Below, piece after piece: positions 1 to 11,410 of a DNA stretch of 64,000 nucleotides. The stretch spans positions 2,004,208-2,068,207 of the forward strand of contig JADCRB010000074.1 of assembly GCA_021464245.1 (NCBI GenBank). Reading direction: 5' to 3'. Under the pieces are notes generated by a model, which searched no databases, was not told where the DNA came from, and worked only from the letters and a program-made list of their open reading frames with translations. Source of the DNA: Carallia brachiata (lineage: Eukaryota; Streptophyta; Magnoliopsida; Malpighiales; Rhizophoraceae). The translations under genes and the position numbers were made by a program. The stretch's first letter is position 1. Each line of letters opens with the position of its first letter.

Positions 1-1501
1 ACGCAAGGGAACCACCTCTACCACCTACAACCAAAGCCAGCAAACCCACCCCCAACAGCCAACGAAAAGTTGGAGCTACCAAAAAACCAACGAAACTGCA
101 CTCATCCCACACTGTACACGGCCCAACCTATAACCAAAACGGGAAACCTCCCCGAATCCCCTACCGACCGCCAAGGCGACCAGGGAAGACAGGGGAGAGG
201 AGCCACGAGCCCAAAGCCGAATCAGCAGAACCACAGCGGTAAACCAAACCCAAACCACGAAACAATAACCCAAAGCACGTAGCGGAAAAGAAAACGAAAA
301 CGGTTACAAAGGACCAACCAAGCCGAACAAATGCCGGCACCAAGCCGAACTAACGTCGGCACAAAGCCAGAAGCTCCCAATGTACGCTAGCAAAACCGGC
401 GTACGTTAGGCGGCTCTAAAACCCTCCATAGATTATCCATAAACTGTCCATAGCTAAATGTTTTCCTTTTACAAGAATAAAATGCAGTAAGTGGAAAATA
501 ATTGCAAAACAAGCATAAAGGTTGTTTTCCTGTTGGACGGGAGATTTTATTTAGTTAGTTTCCCGTTATACATGTCAAAGAAAGTCCTTAAAAAAAAAAA
601 AATTTCCAAGAGATAAAGAGACTCTCAAAGCTTAGACAACGTATATATGTACGTATTCCTTTAGAGCTATCGTATAACACAAAAGTAGGCCAATATACAA
701 TCAAGTGAAAAACAAAGTTTAAAATTTTTTGGAGAAAAATAGGTTGTCACAGCGGGCTACCTGATGACAGAGAAAAAAAATTATAACCTATCATCTGAAT
801 TTAGTAAAAGAAAAGAAAATAATAATAATAGGCCTGTGGCCCTTCCAATCAAGCAGCCTACTCTAATCCCAATTTTTTTGCTTCTCGGGTTGTTGTCAGA
901 GTGACTTGAATTCATCTTTGAAATTAAGGTTGACAGCGATATTCAGTCCAAGTTTAACATTATCCTGTCAACATATTTGGCACAACGGTTAGAACTTGCA
1001 ACTCTTTAGATTTGTCATTAGTTTGACATTCTGGTCCTACGTTCAAGTTTGCACTTGTTAATGGATGTGAATCTTGGTTCAAAATAAATCCAGCAATTAT
1101 AGACAAGTTAAGGGTTTTTTTCATATATTATTTTAGTCCTTAAATAATTCTATTAACTAGTATGTACCGGATGGAATGCTCCTGATGTATATCTAGCTCC
1201 AGAATTCCTGAAGAGACCTGCATCCTGTCTAATTATTGCCAAGGCTGTATAGGACCCAACCTCGGCCATTGGTTAGTCCGGATTTGGACAAATTAACCCA
1301 TTACATTATTGTTTGTCACCTATTTATTGGTTGGGTCTGGGACTCCGGAATATCCAGTTAGGAGCCAACTGAGCCGGCTTGAATTGATTTTCTCCTGGTC
1401 CCTATCTAGCTTTCTCCGACTTCTCACTATAATAAGGTGTCTTACGGAGCCTTCATTCATAATTTGTCGGCCATACAAGAGTTTCAACTTAGTGATCAAC
1501 T
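1..1501. other. Upstream spacer, no gene recognised
   Basis: Bases 1-430 differ in composition from what follows. They are rich in C and A on the + strand (GT-rich on the - strand) and contain short echoes such as gccggcac/gtcggcac and a gtacgctagc..gcgtacgttag pair. This looks like the edge of a repeat cut by the window border, but I cannot name it. Bases 431-1501 are ordinary AT-rich DNA that should contain the promoter and 5' leader of the gene starting at 1502. No convincing TATA box was singled out. Confidence 0.4.
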
Positions 1502-4500
1502 ATGGACGATCCTAAGAGACTGGAAGAAGGGTTAGGCCATAAGGATCACGCGCATAGCGATGAGCAGACTTCCCATTACAGTGAGAAAGTTGGTAACACC
1601 GATGACAAAGATGGCATCAAGAATGAGAAAGATGACAAAATTGTCGGAGTTGATGAGCAAAAGGCAGAGGAAGAGCCGGTGGGGGTAAAGCAGAAGAGCA
1701 AGAGGATTGCAACTTTGGATGCATTTAGAGGTCTGACCGTTGCAGTAAGTAGTTCAAATTACCAAAGGAAAGGCCCATTCGGTTTTGCAAAAAGACGTTC
1801 TTTACATTCAAAAATCAAAACTGGGCATATACCCATTTGATTTCGTTTTGCATATATCTGGTATTCGTGTACATTTTTGAGTGGTATATATGCTAATAAA
1901 GTATTTTTGTGATGCCAATGATGTTATCCTTCAACGGCCTCTTATTAGATTCACATCTTTATTAGATGGAGATAATTATGGTTTATCTTTTTTCGCAGTT
2001 AATTAGTTTTATTTTCATCCGTTTCTTATGTACCAAAAAATATATGCTAGTAATTAATGACTAAACCAATTTTGATTTTGAAGTTTCTGACTTTTTGTTT
2101 GTCGTTGTAGTTGATGATATTGGTTGATAATGCTGGGGAAGCATATCCACGCATTGACCATTCCCCGTGGAACGGCTGCACATTGGCCGACTTCGTTATG
2201 CCATTTTTCCTTTTCATTGTGGGAGTTGCAGTTGCTCTGGCTCTTAAGGTGTATATACATATGTATCTGTTATATGCTCTTTTTGTTATCTATTTATACG
2301 CGTTGGTCATGTCCATCCAAAATCCAACAGTTGTCATAAGCCTGCTCTGATCTATCTCGCTATACATGGTGCAAGCCATCAATTGTACAATAACAACTTG
2401 TCAGAACCGAACTGAAATATTAAGAAGATCAAAGCTAATGGATTTAACTAAGACATTTAATAATAAATACAATTGAAAAAATAAAAATGATAATTATATC
2501 CGATGTATTTTGATTAAAAATTTATTTTTAATGATTAAATTTCAAGGTCATTTATCAAAAACATATAGAGCGACATGATTATTATTTTATGTGAAGTTTT
2601 AGTTGTAATTATTATCTTACAAGTTTAGATAAAATTTACGAGTTAATTCCGGATTCAATTGGATTCAATTAAATTCAAGACTTAATTACAAGTTAGTCAA
2701 AATCAGTGCGTCAAATTAGCATCCCGATATCATTAAAGTGAAAAAAGAAAATTATATGAATTTTGTAGAGGATTCCAAGGAAGAGGGATGCAGTTAAGAA
2801 GATAGTTCTAAGGACACTGAAGCTTCTTTTCTGGGGAATTCTACTGCAAGGTAACGATGACAAGGTTTCCCTTCTATGTTGAACCTAATTTTATGGCATG
2901 TTTTATCTCTATTCAATATGACTTTAGAGTATGAACCTTGAGCTACCATGACTTCAGTCCTATCTCTTCTGTGATAACCTTAACATAATTGCAACATTCT
3001 AGTACATGGGTTTTAATGGCATTGCAGTTTCATATCACACACTGCAGGAGGATATTCACACGCACCTAATGATCTATCCTATGGCGTTGACATGAAGTAC
3101 ATCCGGTGGTGCGGCATTCTCCAGGTTTACCTCCGTCCAGGGCTATATAATTTAAGACTTGAAGGTGGCTAATATCTACCTATTTGATCAGCGCTGTCTT
3201 GTGTAATGAACAGAGGATAGCATTGGTATACTTAATTGTGGCCCTAATAGAGGCTTTAACCATCAAGCAAAGACAATCTATCATGGAGCTTGGCCACTTC
3301 TCTGTTTTCACTGCATATCAATGGCAATGGTAAGAGAACAGCCACATAAAATTTTGGGTCTCAATTCTCAGACTACTGTTTCCATAGTCTCAATTCTCCA
3401 TGGTCTTAATTCTAGTTCAAATCTTTTGATCGCGTCAAACATTTTTGTTTTCCAAAATCCAGGGTGGCGGGGTTCGTTGCTTTTCTGATCTATATGATTA
3501 CAACTTACTCACTTTATGTCCCGGATTGGAGCTTCACTGCATATGAACATCATGAACCGCAGAGATATACAGTATGTAACTAAATGCTAGAAGATTGTCT
3601 CTATATTTGTACTTTGACTGTGTTGCAGGTATAAATCATTGCTTACTTGCAGGTCAAATGTGGGATGAGGGGGCACCTAGGACCTGCCTGCAATGCAGTT
3701 GGCTATGTGGACCGGCAGGTCTGGGGCATCAATCATCTCTATCAATTCCCTGTTTGGGGCCGCTCAAAGGTTGGTTACGAATCAGGCATGCTTAGGCTGC
3801 CTTTACGTCTGTTCCCCCCGCCCCCCCCCCCCCCCACGCTCCAGCGGCAGAGGGGCTGCTTCTTAAAATGGTTAATAGCTAAAACAGTGACGCAATTAGT
3901 CTCCTTATTGTAATTCCTGCAGGCTTGCACTCTCAGTTCTCCGGAAAACGGCCCACTTCGTAAGGATGTAGCTAGTTGGTGCCGTGCTCCCTTTGAACCA
4001 GAAGGGCTGTTGAGGTTTGTTAATTTTATTTAGACAGGACAGCAAGTACTATAGTTGATCCAACAATAGAATTGATTCAGTTGCTGCTTTTGCCTCGTAG
4101 TTCAATTTCAGCTATTCTCTCTGGCACCATTGGCATCCACTATGGACACGTCTTGATTCACTTCAAGGTTAGCAGCTCTATTTGTCTGCATAAGATAACC
4201 ATGTAGCTTATCTTATGGACTGAAAAAAGTGACTTTCGTTGGCAGGATCACTCTGAAAGGCTCAAGCAGTGGGTCTCAATGGGCCTTATCTTACTCATTG
4301 TAGCTATTATTCTTCATTTTTCGGATGGTAAGCTTCATCAAAAAAAACATAATGGTCACTCCTGAGCGGCTCAAACAATGAGTCTCTGCGGGCACTGTCT
4401 TACTTTAAGCCAAAATTCTGTGTATGTTGCACTGTCTGTGGAATTGGAAAGGAGGGAAGTGACAAAGCAACTCACAAGGTTATTATTTCACTTTCAGCTA

Positions 4501-5087
4501 TTCCTATCAACAAGCAGCTCTACAGCTTCAGTTATGTTTGTTTCACAGCTGGTGCGGCCGGAATTGTTTTCTCTGGATTCTATGTACTGGTATGGTAACT
4601 GAAATCATTTTCAAACTATCATTAGTGGGAATTCCTTTGCAGCTTGTAGCTCAACAATGATTGGTGTCATAATTCCTCTCCATGTGCCAACAGATTGATG
4701 TCTGGGATTGAGAGCGCCATTTTTGTTCCTGGAATGGATAGGAATGAATGCCATGCTGGTGTTTGTGATGGCAGCGCAGGGGGTTTTTGAAGGTTTCATC
4801 AATGGATGGTATTATAAGTCAGAGAACAACACTCTTGTAAGCGAAACAACCTTTAATGAATCCAAACACTTATTGGTTTGGGATTTTAGTTTTAATGAGA
4901 AATCATTTCAGATGTATGAAACCATACTAATTTTCCGCAGGTTTACTGGATCCAAAAGCATGTTTTTAATGAGGTCTGGCACTCAAACAGGATTGGAACT
5001 CTCTTATACGTGATGTTTGCTCAAATCACTTTCTGGGCAGTAGTTGCTGGCGTCTTGCACAAATTGGGCATATACTGGAAGCTTTGA
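1502..5087 (+). CDS. Heparan-alpha-glucosaminide N-acetyltransferase-like membrane protein (HGSNAT/DUF5009 family)
   Basis: Multi-pass membrane protein related to the lysosomal acetyl-CoA:glucosaminide acetyltransferase of animals; the substrate in plants is not established. Thirteen exons read by eye: 1502-1744, 2111-2248, 2769-2850, 3048-3124, 3214-3329, 3463-3571, 3653-3769, 3923-4014, 4101-4167, 4246-4327, 4498-4589, 4694-4836, 4941-5087. The first ~75 residues are charged and hydrophilic. They are followed by the family block TLDAFRGLTVALMILVDNAG and by DHSPWNG, whose histidine (near residue 98) matches the proposed catalytic His of the family. Later blocks include GHVLIHFK and a hydrophobic C-terminus ending LHKLGIYWKL. 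Oddity: in exon 12 the reading frame breaks at 4706/4707, where Trp-Gly is expected but one base is missing. The exons total 1505 nt, one short of 502 codons. Family assignment is firm; whether this allele works is not. Confidence 0.88.
3814..3835. repeat. Long C homopolymer in intron 7
   Basis: Six C, one G, then fifteen C inside an intron of the HGSNAT-like gene. A run of this kind is prone to length errors in sequencing and to slippage in vivo. Confidence 0.9.
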
Positions 5088-5937
5088 GAAGCAAAAATTC
5101 TAGCCAGCTTTCATGTATGTCATGTAATACAGATTCTGTCCATTTCTCTTTGTTGTTTGCTTTGTTTTCAAAATTTAGACCCTGTAATGTTAGGCCTCTA
5201 AAATGAATGTTAGGATGCTCTTTTTAATTCATTTATTCAGTTTAGTTTGCTGAGTATTTTCCATGTGGGGTTAATTATCCATGCATATTGCATCATCGCC
5301 ATCACTAAGCAGGATTATTCTCAACTTGAGGTGATAAAATGCTATTATGATAACCTAAAATTGGAATTAAAATGCTATTATGATAACATAAAATTTGAAT
5401 GCATTCACAAATTAATGTCTTCCAAGGGTGAAAAAGAACTCTATTTTAATTATATCTTAATGACGAATAAAAAAAAGGGGTTAGTTGGAACTGAAAGTGC
5501 AGAGAACAATTGTTGAATCTCTGAAATTCAACCTTGCACGGAGTACACATAAAAAAAAAAAAAAAATGGCTATCTCGTTGATAATGTAATCCATGTTTCA
5601 AAAATAGACCAAGTAAGGGTGTTCATAGTTTAATTAACTGAATTAAATTACTATAACTGTTTTTGAACTAAATTTTTTGATTATACAAAATTAAAAATTG
5701 GTCCCGAACTGAAAATTTAATTAACTGAAAATTTCAATTTGGTTTTGGTTAATTAAATTTAACAAAAAATTTAAAATTATAATCTAAATGTAAAAATGTA
5801 GTTTTGATATATATTTTCTTAAAAATTGTAACTATCATTATATATAAAAAAATTAATAAGTAATTATTTGAGATAAAATAATATTTTTTAAATATTTTTA
5901 TTAATAATTGTTATATTAGTAATATTTTTATTATTAT

Positions 5938-5983
<46 letters not shown>

Positions 5984-6239
5984 AGTTCGGTTTGGTTAAT
6001 TATAACTTTTTAATATTAAGAATTAAAATTGAATTGAAATTTTTAATTTTTAGTCAGTTTAGTTAATTAAAAATTTAATTTAATTTTATTCAATTGTTTT
6101 GATTAATTGAAATTTTCAAATTTTTCAAACGCCCCTAATGCCAACCATATTCGTTGATTTTAGATTGGAGAAAAAATGACGATGCGATTGCAATGGTGAG
6201 CCACAAGGGCCCAAGTCTTTTTCAGAGCGCTGAAAGTGG
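5088..6239. other. 3' flank and AT-rich repeat-like spacer
   Basis: Contains the 3' untranslated region of the preceding gene, then an imperfect 33-bp tandem duplication (5336-5400). From about 5615 to 6135 there is a very AT-rich block with many ttaatta/aattaa words on both strands. Its ends (gggtgttcat on the left, reverse complement of aaacgcccct on the right) are weakly inverted, as in a decayed foldback element. No gene seen. Confidence 0.45.
5942..5978. repeat. (TA)n microsatellite
   Basis: Uninterrupted TA dinucleotide run of about 18 units inside the AT-rich block. Confidence 0.95.
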
Positions 6240-6249
6240 GGGTTGCTTT

Positions 6250-6612
6250 GGAGTTTGCATTTGGGAATTTTATAGTATGTTTGAATTGAGAGGAGTATGT
6301 AAAAAAATTGTGAGAAAATATAACTATTTAGATAAGAGGTAGAGTTGTAAGAAAGAAATTATGAGAAAAAAAGAATAATAATTTAAGAGAGAAAAAAGTT
6401 GTAAGAAAAGTAAGTTATTTAGATAGATGAGAAAATTAAGAGAAAAAAATAATTATAAAAAAAATAAATAATAATTTGTGAGAGAAAAAATTACGAAAAA
6501 AATTATTTAAATAAATAAAAAATTATGAAAAAAAAATAATAATATAATAATTATATTTTTTTTCTTTTTCTTTTTTCTTTACTTTCTCTCTCTAACAAAC
6601 CAAACACAACAT
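6250..6612 (+). repeat. Foldback element built of ~60-bp purine-rich subrepeats (copy 1)
   Basis: Purine-rich block in which the words gagagaaaaaa, aataatttgtgagag and ttatttaaataa recur at about 60-bp spacing, ending in a CT-rich segment. The right end reads, inverted, tgtgtttggtttgttagaga, resembling the left end tatgtttgaattgagagga, so short inverted termini are likely. Related blocks lie at 17860-18205 (opposite strand) and 49800-50075. No coding capacity. Confidence 0.5.
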
Positions 6613-7650
6613 TAGGGCCTACTTTACATTGCAACCTAAACCCAAAGTTTGAGTGGGCCCCAGATCTGAAAGGAGAAACTGTTTTCAAGTCATCAGGCGA
6701 GATATCCCGGACAAACTGTCTCGGTCAAGATAGTCAAAAAGCAGTACCTTTTGCAGAACCTTGTTTTTGTTTTTGTTTTTTTTTTGACTGCTTCCAGAAC
6801 GTTTTCAGATTTGTTCGTTTGTATCCGCAATTTTTTTTAAAAAAAATAAAAATTAACCTAGCATTTTCTTCCGTTAGCCTCAATTTTCACTTCCGTCAAG
6901 TCAACCTATCGGTCGTGGTAGGAAAATATGGAAAGCAGAGGTGATAGAATATCGAAAATTATATGTAACCCAAAAAAAAGAAGAATATCGGAAATTATAG
7001 ACAGACGTGAATGAATTGACGCAAAGATGATTTAAAAAAATAATATTCAATAGTAAGGTGTCTTGTTATTTTTTTCTTTTAAATATAATAAATTAAAATA
7101 AATTTATCAACAAATGTAATTCAACTCACACATTGCACATGTTTATTATTAGTTAGATTATTAATTTCAAACGATAGAATTAGACTATTCTCAATCCAAC
7201 AAGTTTTTAATAGATACACGATAATTCATATTATAAAGATTTGAATCATTTAATGGTGAACATTAATCTACCACAAGTATCTCAATTTTATATTGAAGGT
7301 TGAGAACCACAACCACGTTCATTCAAGAGTGTCGCGACGTGTCTCAAGGCAAGAATATGACGGACTTAAAAAGAAGGTATGCACATCTTCATCGAACTTC
7401 ATACTTTAGTCCGCACATGCTTATCGACCGACTTTAGTCATTTTGGTAATAGTAGGCCTTTCCATATAAGTCAGACAAAATAAGAGTACAAAAACCTTAA
7501 TTAATGATCAAATTTTTCATGACAGAAGTGCTAGAAAAAGGATTGGGTGGCGTTATTTAAGGTAGAATAATTGGCCCATTATACATTTTGTTTAATATTT
7601 TTTTTTTGTCTGAAACCGTCTAATATTCAATCTATTTGGTTGATTAATCT
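6613..7650. other. AT-rich spacer, nothing recognised
   Basis: No open reading frame of interest, no conserved protein block and no clear repeat boundaries before the LTR element that begins at 7656. Confidence 0.6.
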
Positions 7651-7655
7651 AAACT

Positions 7656-7913
7656 TGTTAGATTTAAATGACTTAACACTATTATTTTATTAAATGAATA
7701 ATGTCACACAAAAATAATGAGAAACACACATATTAATTATAACTTCTCAATAAATATGTTTACCAACCACACAATAATATGTAGTTCTCAACTCTTTATA
7801 TATTAGACTAACAACTTATATTCCGATTCTAACAATGAAAACATGACAAACTAATCCTAATTCTACTAGAACGCTAAATCCTAATTTATAACGAATCTGA
7901 GTTAATTTCAACA
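7656..7913 (-). repeat. 3' LTR of the TRIM-like element
   Basis: 258-bp copy beginning TGTTAGATTTAAATGAC and ending AATTTCAACA; aligns throughout with the right copy, with scattered substitutions and small indels. Confidence 0.85.
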
Positions 7914-9632
7914 TCTCCCTTAATTCTGACTTGGTCTTGCAGTTATTTACAACATTAGTTTCAACTTGACAGAATCTTCAAACTTCAATTTCATCATTAA
8001 AATCTGTATCAAATCAATAATTTCATAATTTTAACTAGGACTTTGACTCTTATTCAAACTGGTTCATAATCTGCAAATAAACTTTTAAAACTTCACTAAC
8101 ATGATTATCAAGAGTCTTCTTGACAATTTTTCTTTTAAATTCTTTTGACCGATTTCAACTTGGTCTTTGATTTTGGTTCACCAATTCTTACTTAACCTTT
8201 CAATTCTTGAAGGAACTTGCGACAAATGACCTTCAATAAGGTCTGAAACTTCATTCTCCACGACATGCAGCTATGAAACTGTAGAGTACTTTACTTTACC
8301 TCCTAATTTGTTTTCTAATTACACATGAAAAAATTGAACTAAGTTATCATTAACTCTCAACTAACTGAGCATCTTAGTTCTCAACATAACATGTCCCTAG
8401 CTCCGAACTTTCCTTTTAGCTCCACAAGTCCTCACACGAGTTTTTTAATTAACACTAACAAATACTTTCATTTGAGCATTCATTAGCTATCGATTGCTGA
8501 TAATTTCAAATCTCAATTCAACTCTTGAAATCATCTTTAAATTCAAATTTTCCTTCGCTTCAACTCAACTCTACCTTCTCTTTTTAGTTGCTTCATCGTT
8601 TCTTAACTACTTCATTATTATCCATTGTAAATTAAAACTCGACCTCCATGACTGTTTTGACCTATTTTTATTGCTTTAATTAAAACTCTTCACTTCTTTT
8701 TCCTTTTCTTCTTTTTTTTTTTCTTCTCATACTCATAATTATTAAAGTTTCGAATCTCCCCCAACTTCTTTTGTTTTTCAAGCTTGTCAAATCCTTTAAT
8801 TCATCAATAATTCTCTTCTTACTTGCCATTTGATTTTTCCAACAATTATTTGTTGTTCTCCTTTGAATTTTTCATTCTAACTCCTTATTTTTTCTTTTTC
8901 TCCTATCTACCCCCTTTTTTTTCTTTCAAAGAACTCCTCTCTCGAGTGCCAAAAACAACAACACCACAAACACCAACAATAATGGACGGCTTGAACTCCA
9001 GCCGGTGAAGGGATGGCTGGTGGGTAAGTTTGGTCACCAGAAAAGAGTCCACGCCGGCTTTTGAAGTGAAAGGCCGTGATATGGCGGCAAACGACGCGAC
9101 GATTCGACGTTCGATGTGAGCAGGAGTGGGAAGACGATTATGGCTCTATCCGGTGACTTTCTAGTGATGAAACGGCTCGTCAGAGGGTGGGGATCGTAGA
9201 TTGGTGGCTAGGAAAGGGAGTTTTGATGGTCCTGACCAGCGAGAATGAACAGAGGAAAGCGAGATCGGCGTGAGAAGGGGTGGCTGAACTTTCTGGTTTC
9301 TGTCGATCTGCGGGTTTCTGGCAAGATTTTTGGCGCGTGGGTGCTGCCGGAATCAGGAAGATCGGGGTCTTACTCTTCAGATGGTGGTATCCAGCGACAA
9401 AATTGCAATCTACAGCAGCGGCGCATGGACGACCGACAGCTGCTTTGGTGAGACTCCGACTGGACTTCGGCAGCCTTTTTTTTTATTTTACTGTTTAGAT
9501 CAAATATCTCTTGTTATATCTGACAGTGACCAGCTTTACTTGCTTTGTTTTCAACTCGAACTAACTCAACATAATTTCTTATTCTCGATTAACTGATCCG
9601 AAATTCGATGATAGTGACTTCTCGATCAACAA

Positions 9633-9644
9633 GCTCTGATACTA
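9633..9644 (-). other. tRNA-Met type primer binding site
   Basis: GCTCTGATACTA on +, i.e. TAGTATCAGAGC on -, one base from the end of the right LTR. This is one mismatch from the usual plant initiator-Met primer site and fixes the orientation of the element. Confidence 0.75.
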
Positions 9645-9645
9645 C

Positions 9646-9887
9646 TGTTAAATTTAAATGACTTAATACTAATACTTTATTAACTGAATAATGAGAAGTA
9701 AACACATTAATTATAACCTCTCAACGAATAAATTTACTAACTACACAATAATCTGTGATTTTTAACTCTTTATATACTAGACTAACAACTTTTATTCTGA
9801 CTCTAACAATGAAAATATGACAAACTAATCTTAATTCTACTATAATACTAAATTCTAATTTATAACGAATATGAATTAACTTCAACA
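9646..9887 (-). repeat. 5' LTR of the TRIM-like element
   Basis: 242-bp copy starting TGTTAAATTTAAATGAC and ending AACTTCAACA, followed at once by the right target duplication AAACT. Confidence 0.85.
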
Positions 9888-9892
9888 AAACT

Positions 9893-11107
9893 GACTCGAG
9901 TAAGATCCTGAAGGGTGATAAAGGTCTTTCAATAGGTATTTAACGTGACTGTATTTTTAGGAGTCAAATCTAAGACCTTTGGTTAAAGGATATCAGACCT
10001 CTATCATATGAGTCAATGCTTGCTGAAACTTTGTTTAATGTTTAAATAAACAAAAGAGCCCATCTGGATTACAAAGAACGGCCCGTGAGAGGTGGCCTTG
10101 AAATTGGCCCCCCCGCACCATTATATTTCCTTTTCCTTTCGCGTCTTCTAGTCTCCTTGAGTTAAGATGATTAATGAACGAACGATGTATTGACAGTACT
10201 TCATTTGTTGGAGTTTTCAAAAGACTATTCTTGGAATTTTGAATAAAAAAACAAATTATTTCTTTGGAAAAAATGTCTGCCCTCAAATATTTGAGGTTTT
10301 GACACTTAGGCATGTTTGGTTAACATTCACTCATGCCTTTTTTGACATGATTTATCTTGACTACCAGTAAAATGTAACGTTCTATGTCAGGCAGTTAGCT
10401 AGCTTATTTGCAAGTATACTTATCCACACTCCAAGAAGGCCCCATGAAAGCCCAAAGTAATGGCTCAGCATAACCAACTACATTGTATTCGGCATAATTC
10501 ATGTTTTTGGGAGAGATGAGAATTATAAGAGTGAAGAACTATCTATTATATAATTCAAAACTTAATAAAATTTTTAATAAACAAAAAAAAATCACACATA
10601 AAAAGATATACCAAATATGAAAAACTCACGCTCTATCACAAAACTCACCCAAAATAAACCTTTCTTGCGTTTGGAAATACCAAAGAGTTTGACGAATGGA
10701 TGATCGGGGACTTGAACTGGACCTTGTGTTTTCTTTTTTGTTTGTTAAACAGAAAACGATTAAGAATGCCGAAAGGCGGAAAGAAGATCATCGACGACAT
10801 GACGGAGAGATCCACGGAGAGCAAGACAGACGGACAGTGCAGGAATTTTGCTTTTAAGACGAAAGGAAAAGTTTGTGAGTAATGATCACTCTCTATAAAT
10901 TGTATCATAAAATATTTAAATTATTAATTATATAATTTATTATTTTTTCTTTTTTTAGTATTAAATGAATTAACTGTTTTTTATAATAATAGTCGGCACG
11001 TTTTATAATACTGATTTATTGATATATATCATTACAGGTCTGTCTTTTTTTTTTTTTTTAAGAGTCAATTAGTATAAAGAAAAAATAAATTAGAAAAAGA
11101 GAGTTGT
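9893..11107. other. Spacer upstream of SMT2-type gene
   Basis: AT-rich with no recognisable gene; the small open frames here (10035-10313, 10645-10908) show no family motif. The proximal promoter of the gene at 11411 begins near the right end. Confidence 0.55.
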
Positions 11108-11116
11108 ACACGTGTC
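11108..11116 (+). promoter_or_regulatory. G-box/ABRE-like ACACGTGTC
   Basis: Perfect CACGTG core with ABRE-like flanks about 300 bp before the SMT2 start codon. Such cores bind bZIP and bHLH factors; use at this gene is inferred from position only. Confidence 0.45.
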
Positions 11117-11291
11117 AGTCGGGAGAGTCGGGAATCATTCTTAGTGTGAAGTAAACAAACCTAACATTGGGACAAAAAGCAGCACATAGACATAGAGAAA
11201 CGGGCTGGCACCATCTACCCGGCCAGACCGCCTGTTTCCACTCCCATTGTCTTACACCACTCGGCCCCTACTCCCTTAACCGGCTGGCCAG

Positions 11292-11302
11292 CTCTATATG
11301 AA
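11292..11302 (+). promoter_or_regulatory. Likely TATA box of the SMT2-type gene
   Basis: The motif ctctatatgaa lies about 110 bp before the start codon and is followed by a CT-rich leader (TC repeat 11359-11379), the usual arrangement for a plant promoter and 5' UTR. Confidence 0.55.
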
Positions 11303-11358
11303 CCCCAGAGACAGTATTTCCATTCCATCCGCCTCTGTCTACTCTTTGCCCCTCCACT

Positions 11359-11379
11359 TCTCTCTCTCTCTCTCTCTCT
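11359..11379 (+). repeat. (TC)n tract in the SMT2 5' leader
   Basis: About ten TC units just upstream of the start codon. CT tracts in this position are common in highly transcribed plant genes. Confidence 0.8.
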
Positions 11380-11410
11380 GTTTCTGTCTCTGTGCCCCAG
11401 CAAATCAGCA

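Larger units (their letters stand above)
7656..9887 (-). mobile_element. Complete non-autonomous LTR retrotransposon (TRIM/LARD-like)
   Basis: Two direct repeats of about 250 bp, both starting TGTTA and ending TTCAACA, bound a 1.7 kb interior. A perfect 5-bp target duplication, AAACT, sits at 7651-7655 and 9888-9892. Next to the right LTR, 9633-9644 reads GCTCTGATACTA, the reverse complement of a primer binding site for initiator tRNA-Met (usual form TGGTATCAGAGC), so the element points leftward. A short polypurine tract (tctccctt on +) adjoins the left LTR at 7914. The interior holds no gag, protease, RT or integrase block; it is CT-rich in 7914-8940 and richer in G+C in 8940-9480. The two LTRs differ at many sites, so the insertion is not recent. 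Confidence 0.85.

Noticed and set aside
76..343. Overlapping open frames on both strands at the left edge
   Set aside because: Composition-driven frames in a GT/CA-biased block; no protein family motif and no start context.
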